From positions 40,667,351-40,731,350 of the forward strand of contig CP141140.1 in the NCBI GenBank assembly GCA_035235625.1: 64,000 nt of DNA, written 5' to 3'. The notes under the pieces are model-generated. The model was given only the letters and a program-made list of their open reading frames with translations, had not been told where the DNA came from and searched no databases. A program made the position numbers and the translations under genes. The number at the start of each line of letters is the position of its first letter. Positions within the stretch are counted from its first letter, which is position 1. Below, one piece after another: positions 47,099-58,338 of the stretch. Origin of the DNA: Saururus chinensis. Taxonomy: Eukaryota; Streptophyta; Magnoliopsida; Piperales; Saururaceae.

Positions 47099-48476
47099 CC
47101 CATACCATGAACGTTTAGTGGTTACTCTTTCGTAATTCTACTGTAGTTTTAGACACATTTGAAATCGAAGTCGTTGAAAATATTTAAAAAAATCATGTAA
47201 CAAATTCAAAACAATATTTTCAATCGAGTCAAATTCAAACTCATAACTAAAAAAAATCAATGTTTCAGATTAAATCTAAAGCCATACCTAAAAATCAAAA
47301 TTTCAATTCATACTCAAAGAAAATTGAAATTTGGAGAAATTGGAATCCGTTTTAAATTCAACGTAACACATGCAAAATGGAATTCTAAATTAAATCTAAA
47401 TAAACTTATTCATAAAAGAATTTTCATATAAATTACAATTAAAAATTAGAATTCATAAAATGAGAAATTTGTATAAAATATGATGTCACAAATATAGAAT
47501 GAAAAGCTCAAAATGAAAATTTGTATTAAATCCTATTTCTTAGTCGGAACAAAATTTCAATCTAATTTCAATTTAAAAAATAAAAAGCCCGATGCAACAT
47601 ATTCAGACAGAAAATTTAAAATAATTTCTAATTGAAAATTAAATAATAGTAATAATAAAAATCATCAAGTCGATGTTCGTGTCAAATTCCATGCAACACA
47701 TGTCAAATAAACATCTTGAATAATTCTTCAATTAAAATTCGTATTAAATTAGATGCAAAACATACAAAGAAAAATTTTCAGATCAATCCTAATTTAAAAT
47801 CAACATTCGTAAAGTCTAAGTTTGCCTTTAATCTTATACACACATGTAGTATAAATATTTGAAATTTCTTCTAATCAAACAGATTAGAATTTATCTAAAT
47901 TTAAGTTCGATGCATTTTTAATATCACACCAACAGAATAGAATTACAAGTCAAAACTGATACGACTTATTTATAACATTGTCGAATCATTTTTGATTTAA
48001 GATTGAAGTTTAGAAAATTGATCTTTGTATCAAATTTATTCCCAAGTATGGTAACGGACATTTCAATTTAAAATTTGTTTGAGAATTGGAGTTCTTAAAA
48101 TCAAAGCCCGTATTAAATCTAATGTCATGCATGCATAATAGAACATTCAAAATCAGAGTTTGTATTAATCCGATATTACACATGCATCACCAAAGAGTTT
48201 AAAATCAGAATTTAATTTAATTCAAAGACAACACGTCCAAAAGAGAAATTTACTTCAATTTTGAAATCAAAATTCATTTCAAAACAATTAAAACACATTC
48301 AAAATAGAAATTTCCAATTACTTCAAAACAACGACAATACATCCAGAACGACAATTTCAAATTATTTTAGATTTCATTTCACATTCAAATCAGAAAGTTT
48401 AAATTATATAAAATTTGAAATCAGAAATCAAATTAAATCAATAAATAAAATATTACACTCTCGCAGACAAATCAAT
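47099..48476 (-). other. AT-rich internal region of the LARD-like element
   Basis: No reading frame of note. Degenerate repetition is visible: phrases like TTTGTATTAAATCYRATG, CAACACATGCAAAA and TTYAAAATCARAATTT recur every 70-100 bp. It is probably an eroded tandem array plus the element's leader. Confidence 0.5.
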
Positions 48477-48488
48477 GCTCTGATACCA
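48477..48488 (-). other. tRNA-iMet primer binding site
   Basis: GCTCTGATACCA on plus is TGGTATCAGAGC on minus, the standard plant retrotransposon PBS complementary to the 3' end of initiator tRNA-Met. It is two bases from the 5' LTR. Confidence 0.92.
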
Positions 48489-48490
48489 TT

Positions 48491-50421
48491 TGTAACATTC
48501 ACATGCACAAGACAAAGCTTCAAAGTTTGTCACATGTAGGTCAAAATAAAACTTATAATTATAATTAATTTGGATTAGGCCAACGTTGCCTTGTTGTTGG
48601 TTGCCTATGTACGTATTGGATAACATTCACAATATTATTCCAATACGATCAGATCTAAATGTGGTTCTGCCTAACAGCTATTACATATATCAAACATCAT
48701 AAAATTATATACGTTAAAATACATATATTCTTATACTCAAATAGATCATTCAAAGTTAGATTAAAATCTTATAAATCGTTGAAGTTAGACAGAAGTCCCA
48801 TAAATCATACTTATCATCGAAATCAAAGAGAAAACTCATAAATCATATAAATCATCGAAATTATCCTGAAATTTGTAATCTATCGAAGTAAAGCAGAAGT
48901 TAATAAATCAATGAAACTATACATCTCTCTCTACCACCGAGCGGGATTAATTACATTCACATGTCTCGCTCAATCACTTAGTCGAGACTGAACATAACAT
49001 ATGTCTCGCTCTATCACTAAGCCGAGACCAGACACACACACACACCACACGTCTCACTCTACCCTAGAACGAGACAGAACATAAACAGGTCACATCAAAG
49101 TATAGCAAATTAGAACACAAAGGATCATGGCATAGCACACATCCTAATTTAGAACATGCAACTCTATAATTTAAATGGGAGGTCAGAAATGCTTACTCCT
49201 CTGATGTCTTGAAAGGTAGCGTCATTCGGGGTTGCTCATTCCTTCTGGGCATCCTCCCCTTCGGATTCGGGGGCAGTGGACACAGCCTTCTTTAGCCACC
49301 ACACGTTCCTCACCTTGCACCGAAAGACAACGCACAAATGCTCCCCTTCCCAGAGACTTCTTGTTTTTTGTGCATGTGGATGGCAAACAAAACCTCCCCC
49401 ACTCGGGGATGTTCCTCACACATCGTGGCCCTTCGGTAGAGGGTAGAGTCTCCCCTACTTCGGACCACTTTTCTTGATTCGACCCAATGACAGAGGATGG
49501 AATCCCCTCTTGTTCCTAGCCTCCTTTTTCTTCTCTTGTACTCAAGCATGACGAGCAGGACCTCTTCTTATTTCGAGACATTTCTTTCTTATACAGTCAT
49601 CAACTCAGAGAACAAACCCCTCTATTACGTAGAACATACTTAATTCAGTCAAGAATACCTCTTGAATGGACTAAATCGGAGTTGGGATGATAAAAAATGG
49701 AGAAGAAGTTCTCTGTGCTTGAGGATGAGGGGCAGAACATCTCCTTGTCTTGGGGCATTTCCTCCTTATACAGTCTTCAACTCAAAGAAAAGACCCCTCC
49801 ATTGTGTAGAGCATGCTTTGAATGGCCTTAATCGGACTCATAACACTCATAAATGGAGGAAATGGAGGTCAGTCAGGTGTGAAAAACTATTCGAAATGGA
49901 GTTTAAATAGACCCTGGCGTGCCAAAACCGCGGCGCAGCATCATCAATTTTAGTGGTGCCTGTCGTTTTGATGGCGCGCCCTCAATTTTGTGGGTGTGCA
50001 TTGCATTGCATGCGTCTGCCCCACAATGCGTGTTGCGCACACATGTCGCGTGCGTGTGCCGTTTTCTTTTCTTTTTTTTATATCTTTATCTTCGAATGCA
50101 CATAACTTTCTACTCCGGAATTGGATTCACGCGTTCTTGGTACTGTTGGACTCGTATCATCAAGCCCTTCGATACTAGACCACTTAAAGTAGTATCTCAT
50201 ACTTTTCTAAGTGGATCCTACCTAATTTATACACTTCCCGAGGTTGTAACTTCCGATCCCGAGCTCCTTTTCGCGCATTCTTTGATTCATTATGTTCGTT
50301 TCTTCGAGTTCTACTCATATACGGAGGTTTCAACCTTTAAAACTTTATATAATTTATCTCAAAATTATCTAATTAGGCCTAACCTTTCAGGTTAGACATA
50401 ATAAAAAAATGAGTCGTTACA
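48491..50421 (-). repeat. 5' LTR of the LARD-like element, 1931 bp
   Basis: Plus-strand text runs TGTAACATTCACATGC...GAGTCGTTACA. Compared with the 3' LTR it lacks the terminal part corresponding to 39673-39828 (about 156 bp). Otherwise the landmarks are collinear. Confidence 0.85.
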
Positions 50422-50562
50422 GAATTAATGGATAAAGATAGATTTAAGATAGGATTAGGAAAACCCTAATGATTAAGCATGGATTAGGGAAGAACATACC
50501 TCTAATCACTTTATCTTTGGGCCTAATAGGGGATTAGGCTCTAAACACCCTTGCACAGCCTA

Positions 50563-50601
50563 TTCCAAATTTGGAAATGGCTCAGCACTTTTCTCTTTAT
50601 A
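50563..50601 (-). promoter_or_regulatory. LTR core promoter of A': TATA box plus palindrome
   Basis: On minus, TATAAAG (50601-50595) is followed by TTCCAAATTTGGAA (50576-50563). Position and flanks (GAGCCA before, TAGGCTG after) match A2, but one C-G pair of the stem is A-T here. Confidence 0.55.
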
Positions 50602-51276
50602 GGTAGGGATGGGCTATACCTAATTCAAATTTAGGGTGAGAATAGAGTTTTTAACTAAAAGTAGGTTTTTTGGCCATTTAAACCAAAAATAGGACCAAAA
50701 AAATTCTAAATTTTTTTGTAGAGACTTCCTTTGATGTTTGGGAGGTTTTGGACAAAAAACCCCAAATTCGATTGTGGCACCCACAGGGGGTCTTGCCAAA
50801 CCTTAATTTTTGAAAAATATATAAATATTCCAAAATTTTACAAATTGTTTGAATTCACTTAAAACTCACAAATATGAAGTTATTTTTGTTTAAAACCTAT
50901 GGAAATCACCTTTATTTTTGTAAATCATCAAAGTTGATCAGAAAATGGCTTAAACCACATAAAAACAATTAAACAAAATGAATATAAACCGGTTCATGTT
51001 TAGGGATCTTACATACTGTTTGACAATCCCCTAACATAGGCTCCAGTTCAAACCAAACAATTCGCTCCAATCCTCGCCCGTCAAACTTACATCCGCCGTC
51101 TTCTGTTATACACTTACACATCCACATCCAACTCCATACCAAACCCTCTGTCACCTCTTACCATCTCTCATACTTCTGCCCACACACACACATACACATA
51201 TCCATTGCACAAGCATATAGTCATCATATATACATATGCTCATCACACATACTTATAACATAACTTTCATACATAT

Positions 51277-51550
51277 CTTACCAACATACTCGCTAGCCAT
51301 TATTAGCACACACATAATTCACATACATTAGCTTACCAAAGTACTTGCTAGCCATCACTAGCAAATATATGCACATCCATACACATAGCTTACCAACATA
51401 CTCGCTCGCCATCACTAGCACATACACAATCCACATACGTAGCTTACCAACATACTCACAAGCAATCACTAGCAAACACACAATCCACATATGTAGCTTA
51501 CCAACAAACATGCAAGCCATTACTAGCACACACATACTTCTAACATACTT
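51277..51550 (+). repeat. 54-57 bp minisatellite, five copies
   Basis: CTTACCAA marks the units at 51277, 51332, 51389, 51443 and 51497. Each has CTTACCAACATACTCGC, GCCATCACTAGCA and CACAATCCACATAC. It is followed and preceded by CA-rich sequence. Non-coding. Confidence 0.85.
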
Positions 51551-51699
51551 ACATCCCACATGCATGTCATATGCATTTCAACTAACATAATTTATCCTCT
51601 TACATCATACAAACGGATCATGATTTAACATCCAAAACATTGAATCATAGAAACCTAGCATCTTGCTACACATTCAAAGCATAATATCATGAAATTACG

Positions 51700-53040
51700 A
51701 GTACAAGGCTCCCTACTTTGTAATCCATAACGTTTGATGTGAGCATACGATGGTGGTGGCGTCGATGGTGGAGTTGGAAGCCAAAAGCATTGCCTCGTTG
51801 AGAGAGCTATTTTCCTGAGGGTTTAGGAAGCGCCGAAAGTACTCACGGCCAAATGGGGTGTTAGAAGTCAATGCAAAAAAATCCACGATCCATGGCGGCA
51901 CACGAGGGGTGGTTAGGAGAAAGGTCGTGTTAACGAGTGGCTGATATGACAAGAAGTCAAGAATGTGCTCACTGAAGGTCAGCCGACAACTGAGAAGTAC
52001 TCCACCGCAAGACGTTAAAATCGGCCATGGACAGCACCCAATAGAGGCAATTTCACGTCAACAAGGGCCTACATAAGGGCAGAGGGTATGGGGCGAAGCT
52101 CAAGAATGGAGGAGAGGTGGAGGAGGGCTCTGTGTCAACTTTATTCAGTGGCAAAGCCACCCAATGGTCAGGTGGTGCGAAAATGGTGCCTGAACCCTGA
52201 AATGCATGTGTGGCCACATGTACATGCGGCCAAAAAGGGCCACTCTAAGGGGAGATGGGTTGGACAGTGGCAGCCCAAGGCCTACAAAGGGAAATTGAAC
52301 TAGGGCCAAGAGGTGATGGCCAACTAAAATGGCAACATCGCCGATCGCCACCTATAACTAACACATTTGGTGTGGGTAGCTGTACATGTCGCATGGTATA
52401 GGGCAAGGGCAAGTGGCCCATTCCAAGTGGAGGTGTAATCAGGCCAAGTGGGGCTAGCCCTCTCTGTCTCCAAGGTGGGGCAGAGTACACGATGGCCAAA
52501 TGGCCCACGGCTCGCTGATGGCAATGACCCGAGACGTACCCAAAGCGTCTAACCGGGCAGAAAAATAGAGGAATAGTGAGGCATAGATGAAACTGGGCAA
52601 AGAAGGAGGAGCGGAGGTTGATTCGGCCACACATAGAATGAAGGGGTGGTGGCTGATTAGAAACGGCCGATGGAGGTGACAAAATAATTGTCCAACAGCC
52701 AAAATAGTTTTGGCACAGTGAAAAGAAAAAATTGAGTAAAGTACCGGTACCTCACATAGGAGCAAGGAAAGCATGGAGGTAGCCCTAGTTGGCGCCCTTG
52801 GGTTCCTATTGGCCAAACGAAGATAAGTCTAGTTGAGGGCGGCAACAAATGACATCAAAATTGCTCTCCTACGGCCCAAAAATGAATTTGCAAGGTGATA
52901 AAAACCGAAGAAAAGACCGGTACCTTATGGAGGAGAAAAGAGGACATGGCGGCGGTCCTAGCTAGTACCAACGAACTCGTGGCGGTAAGGCAAAGTAGAT
53001 CTCGATAAGAACAGGTAGAATCTGACAACGGAGCGACCAA
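51700..53040. other. Unassigned GC-richer block with a diverged 173 bp tandem repeat
   Basis: Base composition differs from its surroundings. Minus-strand open stretches (for example 52816-52454 and 53040-52855) have similar text (SLLLCEVPVLYS against SFLLHKVPVFSS) because of a roughly 173 bp tandem duplication; ACCGGTACC occurs at 52743 and 52916. I recognise no protein domain. It may be LTR or leader sequence of another retroelement, or a broken gene. Confidence 0.35.
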
Positions 53041-54296
53041 AAACTCTTGGGTTATCTCAAAACTTACTGGTTGTATAAATTTCCTAGATGTTGAAACTAT
53101 CTGGAATCATATCATCAAGTTCCAAATATTTATACATTTTTTCCATTTATGTCCTCAGCATGTGTTAACCTTCTGTTTAAGCATCGTACCTCCAAAATTT
53201 ACACCGAAAGCGCGTTGTGAGGCCCATGGCCTGCGACTAAGCCCCACACCCGACTCTATAGGTATAATATTAAGGTTAAATATACAAATACAAAGACGCC
53301 GAAGTGTCTTATTTCCCACCGAAAATGATTAGAAAAATAGTAGAAAAAACATAAAAAATCGTAAAAAATTCAGGGACATATACTTATACCTATATAAAGC
53401 CATATGGGGCTCGAAATTGATGAATTGTAGTAAATTTTTTGAAGAGAAAAGGGAGAAGAAGATAGAAGAGTATTCAAAACTTTCAATTAAGATTTAAGAG
53501 CTTTCTTCTACGATGAAAATCTAGGTTTTTCTTTTACTTAAGAGTTGATGAAATTATAGATAAGTTTCAATTTTTATTTTTTAATTTAGATCTTAGTTGT
53601 AATTAATGACAATTGTATAACAAGGATTTCCTTTTTAATGGAAGAACTTTTCTTGTTTATTCAATTCTATGTTGATTTATTGTTGTGTAGATGATAAATT
53701 GATGTGATTTTGATATTTACATCAATTCTAATTTATGTGATTTCGATGAGATGGTCATGGAATAGTTTTAATGTTTATATAATTAATTAATTAGATGGGT
53801 TATACTAAGATTAAATGAGTCATGTCTATAGTTTAGTTTAGTGTAGATGATTTGTGCTATTGTCGATGATAATTCATGTCACAGATTTAATTAATGATTC
53901 TTTCTAAAGTAATTTTAACTTGTAGCTGATAGTACTTGTTCATATTCACACTAGATTTAGATTAAAGGTTAAGAAATTGTTATGGTTCTATATTGGATTT
54001 GATTTCCAAAGTAATTTTTATTATATTGATCTATTCCTTTTAATATAGTTACTTATTTTCTTTGTTAATTCAATCAACGAATTATTCACTTAGATTTGGT
54101 AATTAATTCATTGGTCCCTGAGGTCTAATAACATTTAAATACTTATCCTAATACAATTACCTTGTATATTTGCAAAGAGTTTAATTATAAATTATCAATA
54201 GCTCTTCATTGTTTAGTGATCATGTACAGGAAATCTGTATTATTGGTATCTATCTATTTATTATAAAAAATCTTATGTTGTAATCTAAAAAACATC
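53041..54296 (+). repeat. LTR-like sequence with TATA box, possible right part of the Athila-like LTR
   Basis: TATATAAAG at 53391 follows GGGACATATACTTATACC and precedes a purine-rich leader (GAAGAGAAAAGGGAGAAGAAG), then a long AT-rich tail. This is the usual U3-R-U5 texture of Athila/Tat LTRs, in the same orientation as 34871-37654. A TGTGAGGCCC at about 53217 could instead be the start of a separate LTR. Confidence 0.35.
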
Positions 54297-54299
54297 TAG

Positions 54300-55275
54300 G
54301 GACCTGGGTCGTGACCTCTTCCCTCCATGCCCACCCACTGCTATGTCAACCAATCTGCAACTGCCCTCACTGGCAATTCGGTCTTCCATGCTTGCACTAA
54401 GTATATTGATATTGATCATCACTACATCCGTGAACAAGTTTTTACCAATAAACTGCAAGTTCTTTATGTCCCTTATAAGGACCAAATTGTAAACATCCTC
54501 ACCAAGCAGGGATGTTCATGGATGTTCATTGTCCGTATGTTCGCTTGTGTCTGCTTCTGTTTTTATATAAAATGAACATTTTTTTGGTTCAGCTTAACAC
54601 AAACGCAGACACGAACAAAATTTTTTATCTGCACTAATAAGGAGCTACGGACACAGACATGCCCTTGCCCGTGTTCGCGGATTTCAGCATTTGTCACTCT
54701 TACCTAACATTCCCTTGAATATAGTAATAATTATTACATAACTATTAGAAAAAAATAGAATTCGGGTCCTATGTAGTATCTTAGGACAGTCCTAACATGC
54801 TACATAGGCACTTGACAACTTGAAAACATGAATCCAGTATTTTATGTACCATGTTAGACTAGTCCTAACATGCTAGTACTGGATAGTTTGACAATATAAA
54901 TCCATAACTTATATAGCATATTAAGATAATCTTAATATACTACATGAGTATTAGATAACTTAAAAATATAAATCTAGTACTTAACATGTTAAGACAACTT
55001 TTATATGCTATAAAAGTTTTAAAATTTTTGAATTGGAATAAAAATTTATGTGTTGAAATATTTGTCCATGTCTATTTGTGTCCGTAATGGACGGACTTAG
55101 ACAAAATATAATATAGAATAAGGTAGACACAGACGGACACAGACAAGAGTATGTCCGCATTTGTTTCCAATCTGTAAACACCCCTATCACCAAGCCTTTT
55201 TCTATTCCCCACTTCTCTAAACTTCAGTCCAAGCTCATGGCTCTATGCTCGCTATGAGCTTACTGGAGGGAATTA
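54300..55275 (+). pseudogene. Ty1/copia RNase H C-terminal remnant, split by a hAT element
   Basis: Before the insertion the text matches the end of copia RNase H: a SATALTGNSVFHACTKYID stretch, HHYIREQV and YVPYKDQIVNILTK. After the hAT (from 55195) it continues with PFSIPHFSKLQSKLM, typical of copia tails. A stop follows, with no clear LTR. Only about 100 codons survive. Confidence 0.82.
54507..55186. mobile_element. Non-autonomous hAT element, 680 bp
   Basis: The termini CAGGGATGTTCATGG and TGTAAACACCCCTA are imperfect inverted repeats. The 8 bp duplication TCACCAAG is identical on both sides (54499-54506 and 55187-55194) and lies within copia coding text, so the empty site is predictable. 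Subterminal GGACACAGAC/GTGTCTGC motifs match the element at 14789. A middle section repeats TACTAGTCCTAACATGCTA-like phrases. Confidence 0.93.
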
Positions 55276-55819
55276 AAACACCTCACTACCTCAACTTCAC
55301 ATTGCCATATACTAATCACTATCCTATGTAAATTTTTATAAATATCTTTTTCTCTCCTCCCCCCCTTTCTAGAAGTATCCTAGATGTATTCTAGGGTTTG
55401 TCCCCTACTAGTTATAGAACCTCCTATTCTAATGTTATATGTTATGTATTATACACTGCCCACTGTGAACTGAATTCTTTCCCATTCCAAAACACCTGTA
55501 TATAAGCTTTTAACAGGTTGCACCACTGCAATGCAGAAACATCGTTATTTTATGCAAATTTTATTAGTGTCCTTATTTGATTGTTGTATAAAGGCATGTT
55601 ATTCAATAAAACACAAGCAGAGAACCAACAAAAACAGATCAGCTGATCAAAGCTGTCGGTGGCCATCTGCTCTCCTCCAAATGATCCTTTACTTCCAGAT
55701 AAAGCCATTTAATCCGCGTGAAAATACGCAAACCAGACAACTAATTAAGCAGTCTCGAAAGTCCTAAGCATAAATGAACGATCACCCAGATTAATAGGAC
55801 AATCAGACATCCACTTCAT
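55276..55819. other. Intergenic, no gene seen
   Basis: Downstream of the copia relic; possibly its eroded 3' LTR. A 40 bp piece at 55630 (ACAGATCAGCTGAT...GGCCATC) recurs diverged at 56172. Confidence 0.35.
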
Positions 55820-55908
55820 GCAGAGGACTGCAGACACAAAACTAGGACCCAAGATCCACTGCTAGGTGGGTCCTATTTTTTTGTGTCCGGTCCTCAATGA
55901 TCCTCTGC
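55820..55908. repeat. 89 bp foldback
   Basis: The left arm GCAGAGGACTGCAGACACAAAA...AGGACCCA (in pieces GCAGAGGACTGCAG, ACACAAAA, AGGACCCA) is inverted on the right as TGGGTCCT, TTTTGTGT and TCCTCTGC. Size and structure fit a small MITE. No target duplication was established. Confidence 0.65.
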
Positions 55909-56459
55909 TATGTGCATCCACCGCTGATTCCCAGCTGTTGGAACAGCCCCTGCCGGCTGCTAACAGATGCAGCCAGGCTGGGTACCTCCCGAGGAAAAGC
56001 CCAGATCCTTTTTGCATGCACTCTTCATCATTTGTACCCTGCAGAGAGAGCCGCCTATTGCGCTGCCGTGCGTAGGGTCGGTGCCAATGCTTTCGGTGGA
56101 AAGGCGCGTTTATTTTTGTCTCATTGTATATGAACGCATTTAATGTTTCTTTCCGTAAGGCCAGGCTCGAAAAACAGATCAGCTGATAAAAAGGTGTGGG
56201 CCATCCATAGTTCACGGATAATTACTATTTCAGATTTGTTTGCTGAGGCAAAAAGGTAGTGTGTTTAGAGAACTTTAAAACCATGGGTTGAGTTGGGTTG
56301 GTTCAGTCTTTTGGCTGGGGCCAAAGTGATTGGTTTGGTAGATGTTCACTGGGAGGTTTGATAAGTCTATACTCGACTCTGACCCCTACTCATATCATTT
56401 TCTAAAGAAAAATGTTAAGCCTTTTGCCCTTAACTCACAGGATAATCTAAGCAATGTTT
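55909..56459. other. Short GC-rich patch and spacer, unassigned
   Basis: About 55915-56110 is GC-richer than its surroundings and open on both strands for 70-117 codons. No domain is recognised and codon patterns do not favour any frame. The rest is AT-rich. Confidence 0.3.
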
Positions 56460-56815
56460 GTCAAATTGGTCAAAAGTAAAGTTCGGATTAATTGGATTTC
56501 AGCTCGATTCAAAGTGAATTTAAATTTGGCTCAAATGAGGTTCGAGATTGAGCTTAAATATAGTTTATAAGTTATAATAAACAAATTTAATATAGTTGAT
56601 AATAATTATTTTAAATTTTATTCAAGCCTGAGTTAAATGATTTTCCTTATGCAGGAACTTTGAGCTCCAGATCGAGTTGAACAATGAATTTTTTTATTGA
56701 GTCAAGTTCAAAATAAAAGATTCGAGCCTTTTTTAAGTTTGAGTTTAGCACTTCAAATTTTGAGATTTAGTAAAGCCATGCTGATACTCTAGTTTGGCTC
56801 GTTAACAAACTTGAA
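56460..56815. mobile_element. Relic hAT of the GCTCGA subfamily
   Basis: It has recurrent TTCGAG, AGCTC and GAGCTT motifs and a right end TTGGCTCGTTAACAAAC resembling the end of 28736-31170. The left end and target duplications are not recognisable. Confidence 0.5.
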
Positions 56816-56894
56816 AGTGTAGTCTTGTATAGAAACAATTATGCAAATGCTCGTGTGTCCATCTCTTAAGCCTTAGTAGCATTGGTCTTTTCAC

Positions 56895-57886
56895 TAAGGG
56901 TGTCAACGGGTAGGGTATGAGTCGGGTAAGACTTTATTCATATTCATACCCGCTTCCAAAAAATTTACCTATACCCTACCCATTACATATTTTCTTATTC
57001 GTTACCCATACACATATTCATCGGATAAATGGGAGGGTAACATGTAAATGGCCAACTGATCAATAAATAATAAATAATATAAAATAAATTATTATAAATT
57101 ATTTATATTTTTTAAAAGCCTATCCAATATGTCATGTTTAATTCAATAAAGACAGGAGCAATATTACATAGACAAACCTCATAGTCAAAAAAATAATATA
57201 ATGAAAATATAACACCTTATATAAAAAAATCAAGATTTGAAAGTAATTTTTTTTTACTCAAGTCCCTTGATCATCATACCAAAATACTACGAGATACAAG
57301 ACTAATCTTGTTACATATATAAACCTTACTCTTCCAATCAACTATAATAAAGAAAAAACTGGGTACTTATCAAAACCAAAAAATAAGAGATCAAAAACCA
57401 TAAAACAAAATTCTCATTGCTCATTCAACACAAAATCTCTTCACTCATCATTCACTTTCATATTGTGATTCATCCAGGATATATAATCAAGATACACAGT
57501 TTATGCTATAAACATAACGTAAGAAGACACAAAAGATTGACTGTGCATTCTTTTCTGGTTTCTTTATCACAAGTTCCCATTATAAATTTATATATATTTC
57601 TCAAAAGCCTATCCATTATATCACAATAAAAGCCAAAATGTTCAAATGAAAGTACAAAATGTTCCATTTGTAAGACATTATCCATGGGCAACATATGCAA
57701 CTGTCTTTATATATAATTTGGGTATGGATAACGAGTATGGGTAAGAGATTACCCATACCCTACCCGCATAATAAATGAATGAGTAAAATTACCCACTAAT
57801 TTTACCCGTTTATCAATTACCCGCCCATAAATTTTGGATCGGGTGAGTAGGTGAGGCGGGTAAATGGTTACCCATTGGTAGCCCTA
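56895..57886. mobile_element. Non-autonomous hAT element, 992 bp
   Basis: The termini TAAGGGTGTCAACGGG and CCATTGGTAGCCCTA are inverted repeats with an identical 8 bp duplication CTTTTCAC (56887-56894 and 57887-57894). Subterminal GGGTA/TACCC repeats cover both ends, for example CGGGTAGGGTATGAG and TACCCTACCCG. The AT-rich interior encodes nothing recognisable. Confidence 0.93.
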
Positions 57887-58338
57887 CTTTTCACAATAAC
57901 CACTTTCACTTAAGATTCTTAGTGGGTTTCAAGTTTGTCGACTATCTATATTACCACCGTACACCACTTGGGCCATGTTTAGCAACATGGTCAAAAATAA
58001 AGGGAAGGCCCTTTACTCCAACCCTCCTTATGAGGAAGGTTGATGTAGAAATGACATTTTTCACTCGGGGGAAAGACCTTTTCCATTTCAAAACGCGTCC
58101 TAAACGTGCCTTTGGCTAGCACTAAAGTGAGGGGAACTTTTTTTAGTAACAAATGTATATTAAAACGATCACCACTGTGTTTGTAAATGATAGACCATAC
58201 ACATAAACGACTCTACATGCTGCCACATATGTGTAACCTTCTTAAGGGTTTCGCCTGGAGGGGATAGAAAGAACTCCATAATGGATTTCCTCCTTCATTG
58301 TGTTTTTTACAAAAAAAAATTCATTCATTCTTTGTACT
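57887..58338. other. Spacer between two hAT elements
   Basis: Mixed sequence, 452 bp, with no coding region or RNA gene recognised. Confidence 0.35.

Larger units (their letters stand above)
39673..50421 (-). mobile_element. Non-coding LTR retrotransposon (LARD-like), 10,749 bp with nested LTRs
   Basis: Minus-strand order is: 5' LTR (50421-48491), 2 bp gap, tRNA-iMet PBS TGGTATCAGAGC (48488-48477), internal region, polypurine tract (41719-41703), 3' LTR (41702-39673). Flanks GAATC (39668-39672) and GAATT (50422-50426) match 4/5. The flanking sequence on both sides belongs to one interrupted LTR. The internal region, without the nested 43478-47098 insertion, is about 3.2 kb. It shows no gag or pol, only tandem arrays and AT-rich repeats. 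It would depend on another element's proteins, as LARDs do. Its LTRs share CGACCC...GTTACA ends with many plant gypsy families. Confidence 0.85.
37655..51013 (-). mobile_element. Minus-strand family A-like LTR (A'), split by a 10.7 kb element
   Basis: On the minus strand it starts TGTAAGATCCC (51013) and ends CTCGTGTTACA (37655). It is interrupted by 39673-50421. Outside the insertion about 2.6 kb remain. It shares the TATA/palindrome, the GATC cluster (39097-39176) and the segment with TGCTTGTAGGAGTTGAGCAT with family A, but its 3' end differs, so it is a related family. No target duplication was found at 37650 and 51014, so the outer borders are less certain. Confidence 0.6.

Noticed and set aside
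48477..48488. Possible tRNA-Met gene fragment
   Set aside because: Only the 12 bp complementary to the tRNA 3' end is present, next to an LTR; it is a primer binding site, not a tRNA gene.
52245..52851. A possible protein gene on the minus strand (120-145 codons)
   Set aside because: Several frames are open at once, similarity between frames comes from a DNA tandem repeat, and no domain or splice structure is visible; kept only as an unassigned block.
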